From Lepidodermella squamata (Eukaryota; Gastrotricha): a stretch of 64,000 bases of DNA. Location of the stretch: assembly GCA_047495785.1 (NCBI GenBank), contig JBLDXI010000034.1:558001-622000 (forward strand), given 5' to 3'. How positions within the stretch are numbered: position 1 is the first letter of the stretch; the number at the start of each line of letters is the position of its first letter. A program made the translations under genes and the position numbers. Below the pieces are notes generated by a model that ran no database searches, had not been told where the DNA came from, and worked only from the letters and a program-made list of their open reading frames with translations. Shown one piece after another: positions 31,692 to 42,888 of this stretch.

Positions 31692-34205
31692 ATGCTGAAC
31701 CTTTTCTCCACTATCTTTCTGATGGTCTTAATACTAAGGTCTGACCCTGCTCGAAGCTCGGTCCTAAACAAGCCATACACCTTGAAGATTCCGGTAACAC
31801 TTCCAATTGGAGGTCCTATAGCACCCCTAGGCAAAATGTGTACGGAATCGATTGAACTATTCCTTCGAATCATCAATAACCGAAGCGACATACTGCCCGA
31901 CTACAACTTGGTCGTAGATTTGGTCGACGATCAATGCCGAGCTACGGCGGCAGTATCGCGTCTGATGCCGTTCTTCATCGACGGCAAACGAACAAGTGAA
32001 TTTGGCACTATCGGCCACCATTTTCTACCCAGTGGAGCTAGGTTCACGAGAAAATCTGCGGAGATCAGCTATATACCTCCGTTTTTGACTGGGTCGATGT
32101 GCTCTGGGGTTTGCAAAGTCATTTCGAGATATGCCCAGCTTTTCGACTTCATAAATGTAAGATACCTGGATCTTCCTTCAAGCTTAATTTCGTTCTATTC
32201 AGTTTTCAGCAGCTTGTAACGATGCGACCCTAGCCGATCGGAAGTTGTACCCCAATCTGTATCGAATAATGTCGACAAACCAAGTCATTACAACGATGAT
32301 GCCTTTTTTGAAGATGATGAACTGGCGAAAAGTTGCCGTCATTTCTGACATTTCCCCTTCGATTTTCCAAACATCGAATTCGATGATAAACGATTTCCCT
32401 AAGAACAACATAACCTTTTTGGCTGTTGAGTTTTTCATCGATGATCCATTAGAAGCTGTTAGTCGGGTCAAAGCAAGTGGTGCCCGGATCATTGTCGCTA
32501 ATTGCTACTACGAAACATGCCCAGTTGTTGCCTGTCAGGTAATTAGACGTTTTTAACACCAAAGATATACTATTTTTACCAATATTTGTAGGCATTTCTT
32601 CAAGGGCTTTACGGTCCTAATATAGTCTGGATATTTCCTGGTTCAACAGATTTCGTGAATTTCAAGCCACTACCGGATGGCTGCTCAATATCAGACCTTC
32701 GAACCATTGACTACGGCTCAATGTACTTCCGCCAGGTGCCAAACGACTACAAATCTGGCCAAACCGAAATAGGAATAACTGGGCAGCAGCTCGACGATTT
32801 CTTCACGCAAAATGTGCCCGGTGTTTGGCAGGACCCGCTTGTCGATTCGAGGTACATGTGTCTCGACAGCGTCATGCCATCAGCTTTTGTACTGGACGCT
32901 GTTGAAAAGGAGCTGAACTCGCAAAATTCATCAATTCGCTTCCAAATTGCAGACGAAGCTTCGAATTCAGCTCTAAGCGAAATAATTCAGGAGAAAATTA
33001 AGAATTTGAATATTCGCGCGTTCTCCGGGCGAATTCGGTATCAAAATGAAGATCAGGAAACTCTGGTACCGACCGGCTATGAACAATCGCAGGAGAATGG
33101 AACGAGACGCATGATTTTCGTCGACAATGGGGTTGACTCTTTCAACGAATCGCTTCACTACCAATTCAAAGCTCCATCAATTTGGAAAACTTCGAATGGA
33201 AAATCGCCGAAAGACGAAGTGGGCTATGTCGAAAGCCTGGAACTTCTATCTTATCCAGCTGTCATTCTAATTGATCTAACCTCGAGCTTGCTAATCGCAG
33301 GATCTTTAGTTTTGATTGCCTTCCTTTTGAAATCTCGAAATGATTCTAGATTTCGAAAAGATGAAACATACGGCAGTATCGCTCTGATTGTTGGCTTGAT
33401 ATTATGTCTAACTGCTATCCTTATTCACCCAATTCAATCAACAGCCTCTCTTCAAATGGTCTACTTCTGTGCGACAGCTCCAGTTCTAGTTTCTATTGGC
33501 TATTCTTTGATATCAGTTGGCCTTTTCTCAAGGATTCGAAGCTCCAACAAATTCAGTCAAACTTCGACTCTCACGAGGATTACTAAGAGCTACGATTCCC
33601 GTTTGAACCTGAAAACACAGCGAAGTTCCATGAAATCTGTCAGATTTTCAAAGACGAACTCGCCCAGATCGAATTACTACACCGCATGCACGTGGGTTGC
33701 AGCTAATGCGGCTATTTTAGTACTGTGGTACGCTGTTGGCTCCGTGCCAACTGTTCGCGAGATATCGCAATCGCGCTTCGATTCGTTCAACGACGTGATT
33801 TTCTTAGAAATTTCCTGGACTTGTACTACGACCGGAGAACCGGACCGGCTAATGTCGACGGCTATTTTCGGCGGATGTCTAATCGCTATGAACGGACTAG
33901 CGCTGCTCGCTCTATTCGTCCTGGCCTTGATTAGGAGTCAAACGAGAGACGATGAGATGAAACGTACTGTTCGATGCCTCTACGTCTTGGTCCCGTCAGC
34001 TATTGCCCAGGTTCTAGCGGTTTTGGTGTTCAATGAACCTGAGCCTAAATTCTATTTTCTGAGCCTAGCTACCATAGCAACAAGTTGCATCATTTTAGCG
34101 AATCTTTTCGCTGGGAAGCATACATTATTACGTCAGCAATTGGTGAACAATTCCCTGGTAATTCGCAGTCTGGCGCTTAGTAGATCAACTACTACTACGA
34201 GATAA
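31692..34205 (+). CDS. GABA-B-like class C GPCR (spliced)
   Basis: Exons 31692-32156, 32203-32538, 32592-34205; 804 aa. Signal peptide MLNLFSTIFLMVLILRSDPA. A Venus-flytrap (ANF receptor) ligand-binding domain covers about 35-460 (IGGPIAPLGKMCTESIELFL, LYPNLYRIMSTNQVITTMMP, MMNWRKVAVISD). A junction IWKTSNGKSPKDE follows, then seven hydrophobic segments from about 490 to 780. The absence of a cysteine-rich linker and the W..G..PKD junction are as in GABA-B receptors. It would sit in the plasma membrane and signal through G proteins; the ligand is unknown and the sequence is far from typical GABA-B. It has two introns where the paralogues at 39-45 kb have none. The acceptor at 32202 was chosen because it is the only one that keeps frame. 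Confidence 0.85.
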
Positions 34206-34460
34206 GACAAGTATAAAACGGACAAGATAAAGAATTTACCACAGACTAAACTGTTGCTACAGGTTCAATTGGCGTAGTTTAGGGCGATTCACAAACTCGT
34301 GTTTTCCACATGAATGATGCAAAAGATTTTTTGCAGGCTCACTTGAATCATGAACGATGAACGAAACCCTTTCACAAATTATTTGTCATAATTCATGATT
34401 CAAATAACTGCTTAGCCATTTTTTTTCATTTTTTATGTGGTCAAAAAAGGAATGCGGCCG

Positions 34461-34535
34461 CAAGGCACAGAACCCGCCACACTTGGCATGATAGTTCGAG
34501 CTTAACCCACTATGCCACCAGTGAGCTTGTGTTAA
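34461..34535 (-). repeat. tRNA-like promoter in left arm, copy 1
   Basis: On -, TGGCATAGTGGGTTAAGC resembles a Pol III A box and GCGGGTTCTGTGCC, about 35 nt on, resembles a B box. This spacing is typical of tRNA-derived SINEs. The full cloverleaf is degenerate, so a working tRNA is not claimed. Confidence 0.65.
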
Positions 34536-34558
34536 TTCAAGCGTTTATGTCATCATTT

Positions 34559-35304
34559 ATTTATTTATTTATTTGAAAGCTCATACGCCCAAGAGAGGGC
34601 AGCTTGACAATGTTAAGGAAAACAACATATAATTGCAGGACAAGTTCAGATTATAGGACAGGAAAGGTGTAGTAGGAGAAAACAAAGTTATAGATCAGAC
34701 ACTCGATCAATTATGTTCTGATGTAACTGAGCAACAAAATCGCAACAAGAAACGTTAAGTACAGCATAGCAGTATAAACTGTAATCATAAAAATAAAATC
34801 ACAAATTTCATCTCAAGCATAACCAGAACAAGGCCTCCGCTAATTTTTATTTAACTTTAATTTCCCAGCATTGGTAGAGTAACAATGATTGTACACAGCT
34901 TCGCGGCATTCCTTGGCCGATGCTGCTTGATGAGCTTCGGTCGGCAGTACGTTCCACCAGTCCGGCCCGCGATAGCTCAAGCTTAGCGTACCGCGTTCCT
35001 TTTTGAAAGTTGGTTTGAACATTGGTTCAGAGCGGCGAACATCGTAGGTACTGATTTCGTTTAGCCGGAACAGTGTTTGCATCGCTACTGGTGCTTGATG
35101 GTGTAAGCAGCTCCAAATCAAAGTTGCAAGGTGAATAGCGTGTTTTTGATTGACGTCGACCCAACCAAGACGGCGTCTCAACGGTTCAGGGTCGGCCAAG
35201 GGATGTGCCCCGCAAATGGCACGCACGACTCGGTCTTGTGTTGACTGAAGTTTAGCCAGATTTGTCGGTGCTGCTTGGCCTAATGTGATGTCGCCGTAGT
35301 TCAT
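34559..35304 (-). mobile_element. 5'-truncated LINE 3' end (jockey/CR1-like)
   Basis: The minus-strand frame 35304-34840 (LAKLQSTQDRVVRAICG, HLATLIWSCLHHQAP, RGTLSLSYRGPDWWNVLPTE) is the C-terminal tail usual after LINE reverse transcriptase. It is followed by an untranslated region ending in AGCTTTCAAATAAATAAATA, a (TAAA)n tail. Flanking 'tcat' on both sides gives a short target duplication, and the empty site can be read in copy 2 at about 36130 ('gtcattatctcctat'). Confidence 0.85.
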
Positions 35305-35701
35305 CTCCTATTCTCGCTGTTGACTTAGATATTCTGAGCTATTGGGAAAAATGCATTAACAGTTCAATTATTTTCAAAACCCATTTCAATAAATGAAAAT
35401 CCTTTGACCTTTATCTTTGGCTAGAGCACTCTAATTGGGCCGATTAATTAGTCGACACTTAATAAAACATTTTCTGAAATATTAATCGGGGCTTCAATCC
35501 TTGGGCTTCAAACTAGCTGATTCAGTTATTTTTGGCGATAATGATATCAGCCATAGCTTTGAATCCGAATGGCTAGCTTTGAAGCGGGCAATGTTGTTGA
35601 GAAGAATTCGAAAATTGAATTAACGCTAGTTCTGCAGTTCTGAGACTGCAAGTCATTAGCAAAAATGGAAGAAAATGACAGAAACGCCCGCAATCACCGA
35701 A

Positions 35702-35776
35702 GCTCGCTAGTAGTATAGTGGTTCAGCTCAGAACGTGCGAAACCAACATCATGGGTTCTGTGCTCAGTGGCGGCTT
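35702..35776 (+). repeat. tRNA-like promoter in right arm, copy 1
   Basis: TAGTATAGTGGTTCAGC (A-box-like) and ATGGGTTCTGTGC (B-box-like) lie about 33 nt apart, as in tRNA-derived SINEs. The copy 2 equivalent is at 36907-36981. Confidence 0.65.
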
Positions 35777-36227
35777 CGTTTTTTCGATCGACGCAGTCGC
35801 ACACACAAAAAAATCGCTATTTGAATCATGAATTATGACAAATAATTTGTAGGGCAATTCACAAACTCGTGTTTTCCACATGAATAATGCAAAAGATTTT
35901 TTGCAGGCTCACTTGAATCATGAACGATGAACGAAACCCTTTCACAAATTATTTGTCATAATTCATGATTCAAATAACTGCTTAGCCATTTTTTTTCATT
36001 TTTTATGTGGTCAAAAAAGGAATGCGGCCGCAAGGCACAGAACCCGCCACACTTGGCATGATAGTTCTAGCTTAACCCACTGTGCCACCAGTGAGCTGTT
36101 GTTGATTTGGACGTTGGGGAAGTTTGGATGTCATTATCTCCTATTTTCACTGTTGACTTGGAAAAATTAAATGAGCGATTGAAAAATCTATTAACAATTC
36201 GATTATTTAAAAATACAGCATTTTTAA

Positions 36228-36613
36228 CCCTTAGCCGCCGAAGACGTGCACACGCGTTAATTCCAGAGAAAATTCACCGTGGTCGGAGGATTTGGGCTAT
36301 CGAACCCATTGTTGCGTCATAAATTATGATAAATCAATAGCAAGAAACAAGCACTCCCCGAAAATCCAAATTTTCAAAGCCACTCTGACCAGGTCGAAAA
36401 TAGTGACTTGTTAACACGTCGTGAAAACGCGTTAACACGTCATAGCAACGGCAACCCAAGTAAATTTCTTCTGAAAAAGAGGTTCGGCTTTCAATCCAAG
36501 GCTAAATGTAAGACTTTCTGCCGACTCAGAATTTGATTTTAGCCTCTTCTTGATTTTCTGGGATTTTCTGAAAGGTGCTCGAGTTAACACGTCAATGCGC
36601 CGGCGGCTAAGGG
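36228..36613. mobile_element. piggyBac-like MITE
   Basis: TTAA (36224-36227) then CCCTTAGCCGCCG, and at the other end CGGCGGCTAAGGG then TTAA (36614-36617). TTAA target and CCCTT ends are typical of piggyBac-type elements. 386 bp, no transposase. Copy 1 gives the approximate empty site. Confidence 0.8.
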
Positions 36614-36906
36614 TTAAGCAACATTTATGGCGCCAATCTTTGACTAGAACACACTAATTAAACTGAATTATTAGTCGAAGCTGATTTGTTTTTGCTAAAA
36701 TATTTATCCTTGGGCTTTAGACTAGCTATTTTCGGCTATGATAATATCGGCTATTGCTGTGAATTTAAAATTCGATGTAATGACTAGCCTTCAAATAAGC
36801 GGTCACAGTGCGCAATATAATCGGGAAAGTAAATTTGGACTTGTTCAAATTCTGCAAGTCAAAACAAAAATGGAAGATAATGACAGGAACGCCATCAACC
36901 ACCGAA

Positions 36907-36981
36907 GCTCGCTAGTTGTATAGTGGTTTAGCTCTGAACATGCGAAACCAACATCATGGGTTCTGTGCTCAGTGGCGGCTT
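36907..36981 (+). repeat. tRNA-like promoter in right arm, copy 2
   Basis: Same unit as 35702-35776 with a few changes (TTGTATAGTGGTTTAGC, ATGGGTTCTGTGC). Confidence 0.65.
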
Positions 36982-37027
36982 CGTTTTTTTTTCGATCAAC
37001 ACAAAGTCGCACACAAAAAAGTCGCTA

Positions 37028-38348
37028 CAGTGCTCCCTCGCTAAGTGCACCCTGGCTATGTGCAATTCCCTCGTTATCTGCCACACTTTTACAGCCCCCT
37101 CAAAATTGGTAATTAAATAATTTTTATTAGTGGAAGAAAAAATTATTTACAAAATTAAATTTATTAAAGTTCAAGAAAATAGCTTCATTAGCAACGCTGG
37201 CTGAGCCACAGCTTTTTTAGCAATGAAAAGGCGGTGCCGGTTAAGCTTGTATCGACGCGGGGAATTTCGACAGCTAATTTGTTGCTTTTCAAATAATTTC
37301 GGTATCTAAAAAGAAAGATTATCCCATTGATAAAGGCCGGCCTAAATTAGCTGGAATTAGCTGAAGGCGATAAACTTTTCACATGCCTAATTATTAACCC
37401 GGCAGTTTTAGGCTTTAGGCGACGTGATCTCTCCATCTTTACAGATCAGCTTTTTTTATCTCAGATCATTGAGAGAGCGATTGATAGTGTGCACGCGTCT
37501 GACTCATTCGTGATTTTTTTTTCATTCACAACTACTATAATCTCATTGATGGAACGGTGGATAGTGGATGATTTGATGGGTTGGCAAATTTAAGTGCTTT
37601 ACGATGCTGTTCAGCTTGAAAGGAAATTGTAAATTGATTGATTAATCAGACCTTATGATCTTGAATTCGTTTTAACAAGTAGTTCAACAGAAAAGCTCAT
37701 TGATAGATGTATGATAGATCATTGATAGATTTGAACTTAACCTAGCTGGCTAATCCCGGTAGAATGCGGCTCAAATCAGCTTTAAGTGACTAGTTTTAAG
37801 GTTTTAATTTAATAAGTTTTAAGGAACAATTTATCATCACAAATGCTTAGAATTTTGCTACTCTTGAAAAAATTGGCGTGGCAATATTAGCACATAATTT
37901 TAATAGCGCAATAATCTCGAATTTATTCGAGCACTCATTCAGCTTTAAATTTTGACATGATAATAACTACCAGCCCGAATTAAAAATCATTTCGCTATTG
38001 ATAATCATGAGAAAAGCCACCTGATTATCATAATTGCTTCAAAAGGCCAAAGGCCATTGATCCGAAACAAGATCCAAATGACCCTCGTGGACCAACGATC
38101 ATTTTCAATTGATATTAATAGCAACTGATGCTTTTAAGAAAAAAAATGCTAATCGTTAAAAAGTGATATCGGGCTTGGTTTTAGATATGGCTAACCACTA
38201 AAAACAACGTCTCCTTAGCAACTAAGGAAAAAATGTAGCTACGCACTTATGATTCATTGCTAGCTCTTTAACAGCCCTTGTTAGCTGCATCCCTAGATAA
38301 GTGCACGACCCACAGCCCCGACCCCGTGCACTAATCGAGGGAGCACTG
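37028..38348. mobile_element. pogo/Tigger-like non-autonomous DNA transposon
   Basis: Ends CAGTGCTCCCTCGCTAAGTG and, at the right on the other strand, CAGTGCTCCCTCGATTAGTG, both followed by CAC. Flanking TA on each side (37026-37027, 38349-38350) gives the TA target duplication of the Tc1/mariner-pogo superfamily. The uninterrupted site is seen in copy 1 (about 35814-35824, 'aatcgctatttgaatc'). 1,321 bp, with no frame for a transposase. Confidence 0.88.
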
Positions 38349-38653
38349 TATTTGAACCATGAATTATGACAAATAATTTGTGAAAGGGTTTCGTTCATCG
38401 TTCATGATTCAAATGGCTTCTCGGCCGTTTTTTGCAAGAGATGAATTTTGCGCATAAAAAAGAACGATGAATCATGAATGTGTATTTTACACACGAGTTT
38501 GTGAACCCCACTTTTGTGATTCATATTTTATCGTGATTTAGAGTCGGTCAGAAAGATGAATAGCCTAGTTAAAAGGCCCTGTTCTCACTCCTTATCACAT
38601 CCGCATTTTCAAGACAACCAGTTTGCATATCAAATACTACAACTTCGCACGCA

Positions 38654-38905
38654 ATGAACCGCTCCCACTGGCATACTGATCTAACCAAGCTAGCAGCTTC
38701 GGAAGAGGCTGCTAAGGAACGAAGCAGGCCTCTGCGCTCAATCTTCTCCAGGCCATTACTCGGCAGCAGCTGTTTCGACTTGAAGATCAGCAATCAAAGC
38801 GATGAATCTGCACAGCAAACGACTTCAGCTGAACAGAATTCAAACGCTAAACAAGAGGACTCTGTTAAATTTATAGTAGGATGCGATTGCGACAACCACA
38901 AATGA
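38654..38905 (+). CDS. Small acidic protein, paralogue of the 39.4-kb gene
   Basis: 83 aa, no signal peptide. It shares with the next gene an N-terminal HWHTDLTKLA segment (PWHMNLPELF there), LRSIFSRPLL (LRSILSQHRL there), a Ser/Gln/Asn-rich middle, and the ending VKFIVGCDCDNHK (VKFIVGQEFDDE there). AATAAA occurs about 55 bp after the stop. The family is not recognised. Conservation of spaced motifs in two adjacent frames with the same start and stop layout supports real genes. Confidence 0.6.
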   Translation: MNRSHWHTDLTKLAASEEAAKERSRPLRSIFSRPLLGSSCFDLKISNQSDESAQQTTSAEQNSNAKQEDSVKFIVGCDCDNHK

Positions 38906-39417
38906 AGCTTAACTCTATTATGATTCATATCTGATTTTTTTCACAATATCTACACATTTCTAATAAATCAAGTAACTTGTGAGAAATTATTGAGCTATTT
39001 TGTCCGAACTAGGCCGAATAATCTAGATAACACAGACTTTGCACTGAAATTGGGAGCAGCACAAGTCTGGTAGATTGCGATAAAGCCTATGAGTGAGTGC
39101 ATGGCGTGGCTCTAATAGCTGAGTGCTGAGCCGGCACAACTTTGTTATTACTCACGCATTTATGCTATAAATTAATGCATTCAGTTGTTCGCACTCACCA
39201 CATAGCGTGCGTGACTCATTTTCAGTACTACATCTTCATTTTTTCGTTGTTTACTGCGTACGAAGTTGCTATTTTCTATCTCATCCCCGCGACTACGAAG
39301 GACAAGTTTGGGTCAAATGAGGCAAGTTCGACCTCAGGATGAACTCTCAGTCCTTAAATTTTGTTTCAGATTTATCCAATATTTCGCCCTTTTTATCAAA
39401 GTTACAACAAGTGAGCC
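38906..39417. other. Intergenic, one possible upstream exon
   Basis: A + frame at 39142-39342 has a hydrophobic stretch (YYIFIFSLFTAYEVAIFYLI). A GC..AG pair (39323/39369) could extend it by 15 codons to a stop overlapping the next ATG. Weak; not called as a gene. Confidence 0.35.
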
Positions 39418-39690
39418 ATGAAGCAGAAATCGTTGAATCGCACGCCTTGGCATATGAATTTACCTGAGCTGTTCTGCCGAGATGTCAAAAGCGACGAGTT
39501 ATTCCTACTTCGATCGATTCTTTCGCAACATCGCCTCTGCGAAAAGAGCTCGAATGTCGGCATGCCAGGTCGAAATCACAGTTTTGATCACCTGGAATAT
39601 GATACGGGGAATATAACGTCTTATATGCCGTCAGAAACGTCTGGCAAAGAGGTCAAGTTCATTGTTGGACAAGAATTCGATGACGAGTGA
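39418..39690 (+). CDS. Small acidic protein, paralogue of the 38.7-kb gene
   Basis: 90 aa. MKQKSLNRTPWHMNLPELFC, LFLLRSILSQHRL, then a polar middle and EVKFIVGQEFDDE. No membrane segment or signal peptide. An AATAAA-type site follows at about 39750, overlapping the end of the class C receptor on the other strand. Function unknown; a duplicate of the gene at 38654. Confidence 0.6.
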   Translation: MKQKSLNRTPWHMNLPELFCRDVKSDELFLLRSILSQHRLCEKSSNVGMPGRNHSFDHLEYDTGNITSYMPSETSGKEVKFIVGQEFDDE

Positions 39691-39759
39691 GAAGTAACTG
39701 TAACATTTCAATTTCATATCGTATTACCTCTTTATTTTATAAATTCTTTCGTAAATAAA

Positions 39760-42072
39760 TTATAAACGGTTTGTAGTTCTGACTAGTCTGGTCGATAAAT
39801 TGAGGGTCGACCCTATGTTAGATGTTTCAAGGCATGCCGCTCTTGAAATGGGCCGATTCGCGGCCTCTCTCAGTTCATGAATTCTAAAACAGCATGGTAT
39901 GTATAGGATCAGCCAAGTTAAGATGGAATACACAAGCAAACCGAACGTCCAGACTCCGATTTTCAGGATAAAATCATGCAAAATCATAATGATTAACAGC
40001 ATGAGTAATATGACAGTCAAAGCATTGATTATCGCAAATTTTACGACCTTGTACTCATGTGTCAAAGCTGGGTGGAGTTTCGCTTTTCGAAGTTCGTAGG
40101 AAATTAATATTCCGATTATTAGGACTAAGCAATTCAAACCAGCTATAGCAACAATCCAAGCGATTTGGTAATCCGACCAGCAAATGTTTTGACTAACGTC
40201 GAAATATAGGTCCAAATCTTCGTCAAGATTGATATCCGAAGCAAATTTAACCATATTCAGAGGGTCGACTATCAATAGCCAAATTAAAAGAATTATCGCG
40301 ACAATAAGGAGGATTAAAGTGATAACTATAACCGATATCCGAATTGGTTTCACAGCTCTTAAAAGATCATCCAGCTGGTCATGGGCTTTGCGCTTCGACA
40401 TTTTCACGCTCCTATAGATAGCGAACATCCTAGAGAAGAGGCAGCAGTTCGAAACTGAAATTCCGATTGAAGTCAAGACGGCTCTTGCAACACAGATGGT
40501 CAGTTTCTCGTCAAAAGTGAATAGAATTGAAGCGATAACAATCAAAGTTGTTGAGAGAAACGTAGCTTGATGCAATGGCATAATCGACGCTTCATAAGAA
40601 TCCGGGATTTTGTATTTCATAATCGGTAATGTTACGATGAAACCTAGCATTAAGCAGGCCCCTATCACCCCAGAAGCAATGATGTAGCTAAAAGGAGTCG
40701 TCACATTGATGTGTAAGACTTCGCTCAAATCTTTCGGAGCTTTTCCAGATTTAGTTGCCCAAATAGGGTCTTGTATCGCAATGGCCTTGTACGACCGTAG
40801 ATCCGTAGGATCAGTTGCGTTCGGAAGAATTGGAATCCTATACAAGATTTTGAGCTGTTTATCCACGATTTGGCCAACCATTTGAGTCTCCGAATCTAGC
40901 TCAATCCTACTCGAGTAGGTTATCCGGCCTATCCTTATCCCGACAAAATCAACCAATCTCGCACTTTCGTTAACGACATTCATTACTGTAAGGGGCAATC
41001 GATCGTAGTCAAGAATAGACATATTTCGGCATGAAAGGGCTATTTTAGCTCTGTCCAGTGTCACGAGGGCGTGGAGCATTGCGTCATGGCATTGATGCCT
41101 CTTGACGTCATCCGGTGGCCTTGTTCGATTCGATCTAGCCAAAACTTGATCTAACCGCCTCTCAAATTCAGGCAAATCGTAACCTAACGATGTATTGCCA
41201 TTGTTTTGAACAGCGTAACCAAAAGAGCCACCCCAAAATGTCCCTTTAATTTGCTGTTCGACTGTCGACATAGGACATCCTTTTGGTAGAGGATACCCCT
41301 TAACAAATGGATTGAAAAAGGCGTTTGCATTCAAAATGAAGGTGAATTGTGGGGCTCTAATTCCATAGTTGAAAGCCATGCATAGCAACTGAACAGCTTT
41401 AGCTTCCGTATACGTTGTAGCAATGACTCGAATTTTACTCCTGAGAATGTTCTGGAAAACATTGTCATCCAAATCTGGACTGCCGTAGTAGAGAGGAACT
41501 TTGATGCCGGCTGAAATCGCAGCTTGATACACAGATTGGGCTGTCGTGAATTCAGCATTTGACGCCGTGAAGACAATCCCGATTTCACGCCATTTCCCAG
41601 CATACTTCGCGAAAAATGCCGCAGAAAGGCCGTAGACGTTTGGAACTCGGATTCGGTAGAGATTCGGGAAGTTAATTCGATTGTTCGTGTATAAAGCTCC
41701 ACCGCAGTTCGGCGATACGTGAATCATTTTGAATTGACGAACGAGTGGCGATAGATTCTCACAGGCTCCATAGGTTCCAACAACTATTGGCGCAATTTGG
41801 GATGATTTTGACACGAACTGCATGAACTGGGCGGGAGCTTTTGTCGCTGCTAGGCCTTCGTCAGTATACGCTGCCTGGATTCGGAATTTCGGCAGTAGAT
41901 CGTTGCGTTGGTTGAACTCATCGATTGCAACTTGCATAGCTGAAGAACAGATCTGGCCATTGAGAGGGTCCGCCGGGCCCATAGGAATGATCGCCAACAT
42001 TTGCAGGGTCAAATTCTTGCAATCAACCCCAAAACCAAGAATCGATAGCGTTAGAAGAGACAAAGGAAACAT
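39760..42072 (-). CDS. GABA-B-like class C GPCR, single exon, copy A
   Basis: 770 aa without introns. Signal peptide MFPLSLLTLSILGFGVDC; Venus-flytrap domain about 22-440 (LAIIPMGPADPLNGQICSSA, VSPNCGGALYTNN, FPNLYRIRVPNVYGLSAAFF). The junction PIWATKSGKAPKDLSEVLH matches GABA-B-type receptors. Seven hydrophobic segments span about 461-731, with paired Cys at loop 1 and loop 2 (CVARAV, NICWSDYQ). The tail ends TTNRL, shared with copy B. Head-to-tail with copy B on the same strand, about 820 bp apart. The lack of introns, against two in the 31.7-kb paralogue, suggests intron loss or a retrocopy ancestor that then duplicated. Ligand unknown. Confidence 0.88.
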   Translation of the reverse strand: MFPLSLLTLSILGFGVDCKNLTLQMLAIIPMGPADPLNGQICSSAMQVAIDEFNQRNDLLPKFRIQAAYTDEGLAATKAPAQFMQFVSKSSQIAPIVVGTYGACENLSPLVRQFKMIHVSPNCGGALYTNNRINFPNLYRIRVPNVYGLSAAFFAKYAGKWREIGIVFTASNAEFTTAQSVYQAAISAGIKVPLYYGSPDLDDNVFQNILRSKIRVIATTYTEAKAVQLLCMAFNYGIRAPQFTFILNANAFFNPFVKGYPLPKGCPMSTVEQQIKGTFWGGSFGYAVQNNGNTSLGYDLPEFERRLDQVLARSNRTRPPDDVKRHQCHDAMLHALVTLDRAKIALSCRNMSILDYDRLPLTVMNVVNESARLVDFVGIRIGRITYSSRIELDSETQMVGQIVDKQLKILYRIPILPNATDPTDLRSYKAIAIQDPIWATKSGKAPKDLSEVLHINVTTPFSYIIASGVIGACLMLGFIVTLPIMKYKIPDSYEASIMPLHQATFLSTTLIVIASILFTFDEKLTICVARAVLTSIGISVSNCCLFSRMFAIYRSVKMSKRKAHDQLDDLLRAVKPIRISVIVITLILLIVAIILLIWLLIVDPLNMVKFASDINLDEDLDLYFDVSQNICWSDYQIAWIVAIAGLNCLVLIIGILISYELRKAKLHPALTHEYKVVKFAIINALTVILLMLLIIMILHDFILKIGVWTFGLLVYSILTWLILYIPCCFRIHELREAANRPISRAACLETSNIGSTLNLSTRLVRTTNRL

Positions 42073-42888
42073 CTTTACGCAAGATACGCAATATGACGGG
42101 CCGAATGTACTTAAATTATCGCTTATTTACGGTCAAACGTCAAACATACTATCCGATCGGATGACACATAAGAATGGGTGATGTTAGCTAATCATGCTGA
42201 CACGTGGATCGTGCCATATTACCTGATTTAGCCGTGGGATTCAAAATCCTATTGCTTTTAGCACGACTTCGAGCTAATTAGTTTTCGAAAATTGCTCGCT
42301 CTCGCAATTAGCTGACGCAATATTAATGAAACTAATACAGATGCTTAATCAAGTACGAACAACGTTTTGCCTTTTCAATTTAGTTGATTAGCATGTTTAT
42401 AACTGTCAAAATTTCGATTGGTTGCATTTGATGCCAATCACAACTGTCGTAAAGGAGTAAATTGGTGGAAAGATTTAAGTAAGACATGCTAATCTATCGG
42501 TACATTATTGCTAATTGGGTGACGCAGAAGCCGCTCGAATTTCGAGTCATCATCACGTGCTAAATTAGCTGTGGGAAATTTTGACATATTACTTTGTTAA
42601 ATTTGGCGTGAAATAACGCCATGGACCAATTAATCTCGATTGACCATGATTTTCAGTCCTGTCTGTTCGTTGCTTCAAATCTCAACTCTGAGGCAGTGTA
42701 CATGGCTGCGTAGCGTTTTCTGATTTTCACAAACTTCATCCTAAGTTCATTCGGAATTTAGTAAGCTTTGCAGTAAAATCGGTCGGTGCCTCTCCGATAC
42801 ATTGTGAACATCGCACATCTGGTTCATTACTTGAGAAGAAGGACCGTAATCCCTTATTTATTTCCTATATTCACCGGTCAATTATAAG
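42073..42888. other. Intergenic between receptor copies A and B
   Basis: 816 bp with no exon seen. It should contain the copy A promoter and copy B 3' end. Confidence 0.5.

Larger units (their letters stand above)
34281..35850. mobile_element. Long-inverted-repeat element copy 1, interrupted by a LINE
   Basis: The left arm starts agggcgattcacaaactcgt. Parts of the sequence (34281-34555 and 35305-35850) match copy 2 (35851-38509) over most of their length. The left arm carries, on -, a tRNA-like promoter (about 34461-34535). The right arm carries one on + (about 35702-35776). The far right of the right arm is missing: copy 2 begins straight after 'aaataatttgt'. A 5'-truncated LINE splits it at about 34559-35300. 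Confidence 0.75.
35851..38509. mobile_element. Long-inverted-repeat element copy 2, with two nested transposons
   Basis: The left end agggcaattcacaaactcgt and right end (38490-38509) acgagtttgtgaacccc are inverted. The arms of about 270 bp each hold a tRNA-like unit. Without the nested insertions at 36228-36613 and 37028-38348 the element is about 950 bp. Arm sequence 'gaatcatgaattatgacaaa' recurs in both copies. No coding capacity. Confidence 0.75.

Noticed and set aside
35702-36981. Functional tRNA genes
   Set aside because: A and B boxes are present but stems are poorly paired and the copies sit in mobile-element arms; called tRNA-like only.
39142-39342. Hydrophobic small gene with GC-AG intron
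   Set aside because: Possible, but a single weak frame and a non-canonical donor without a paralogue to support it.
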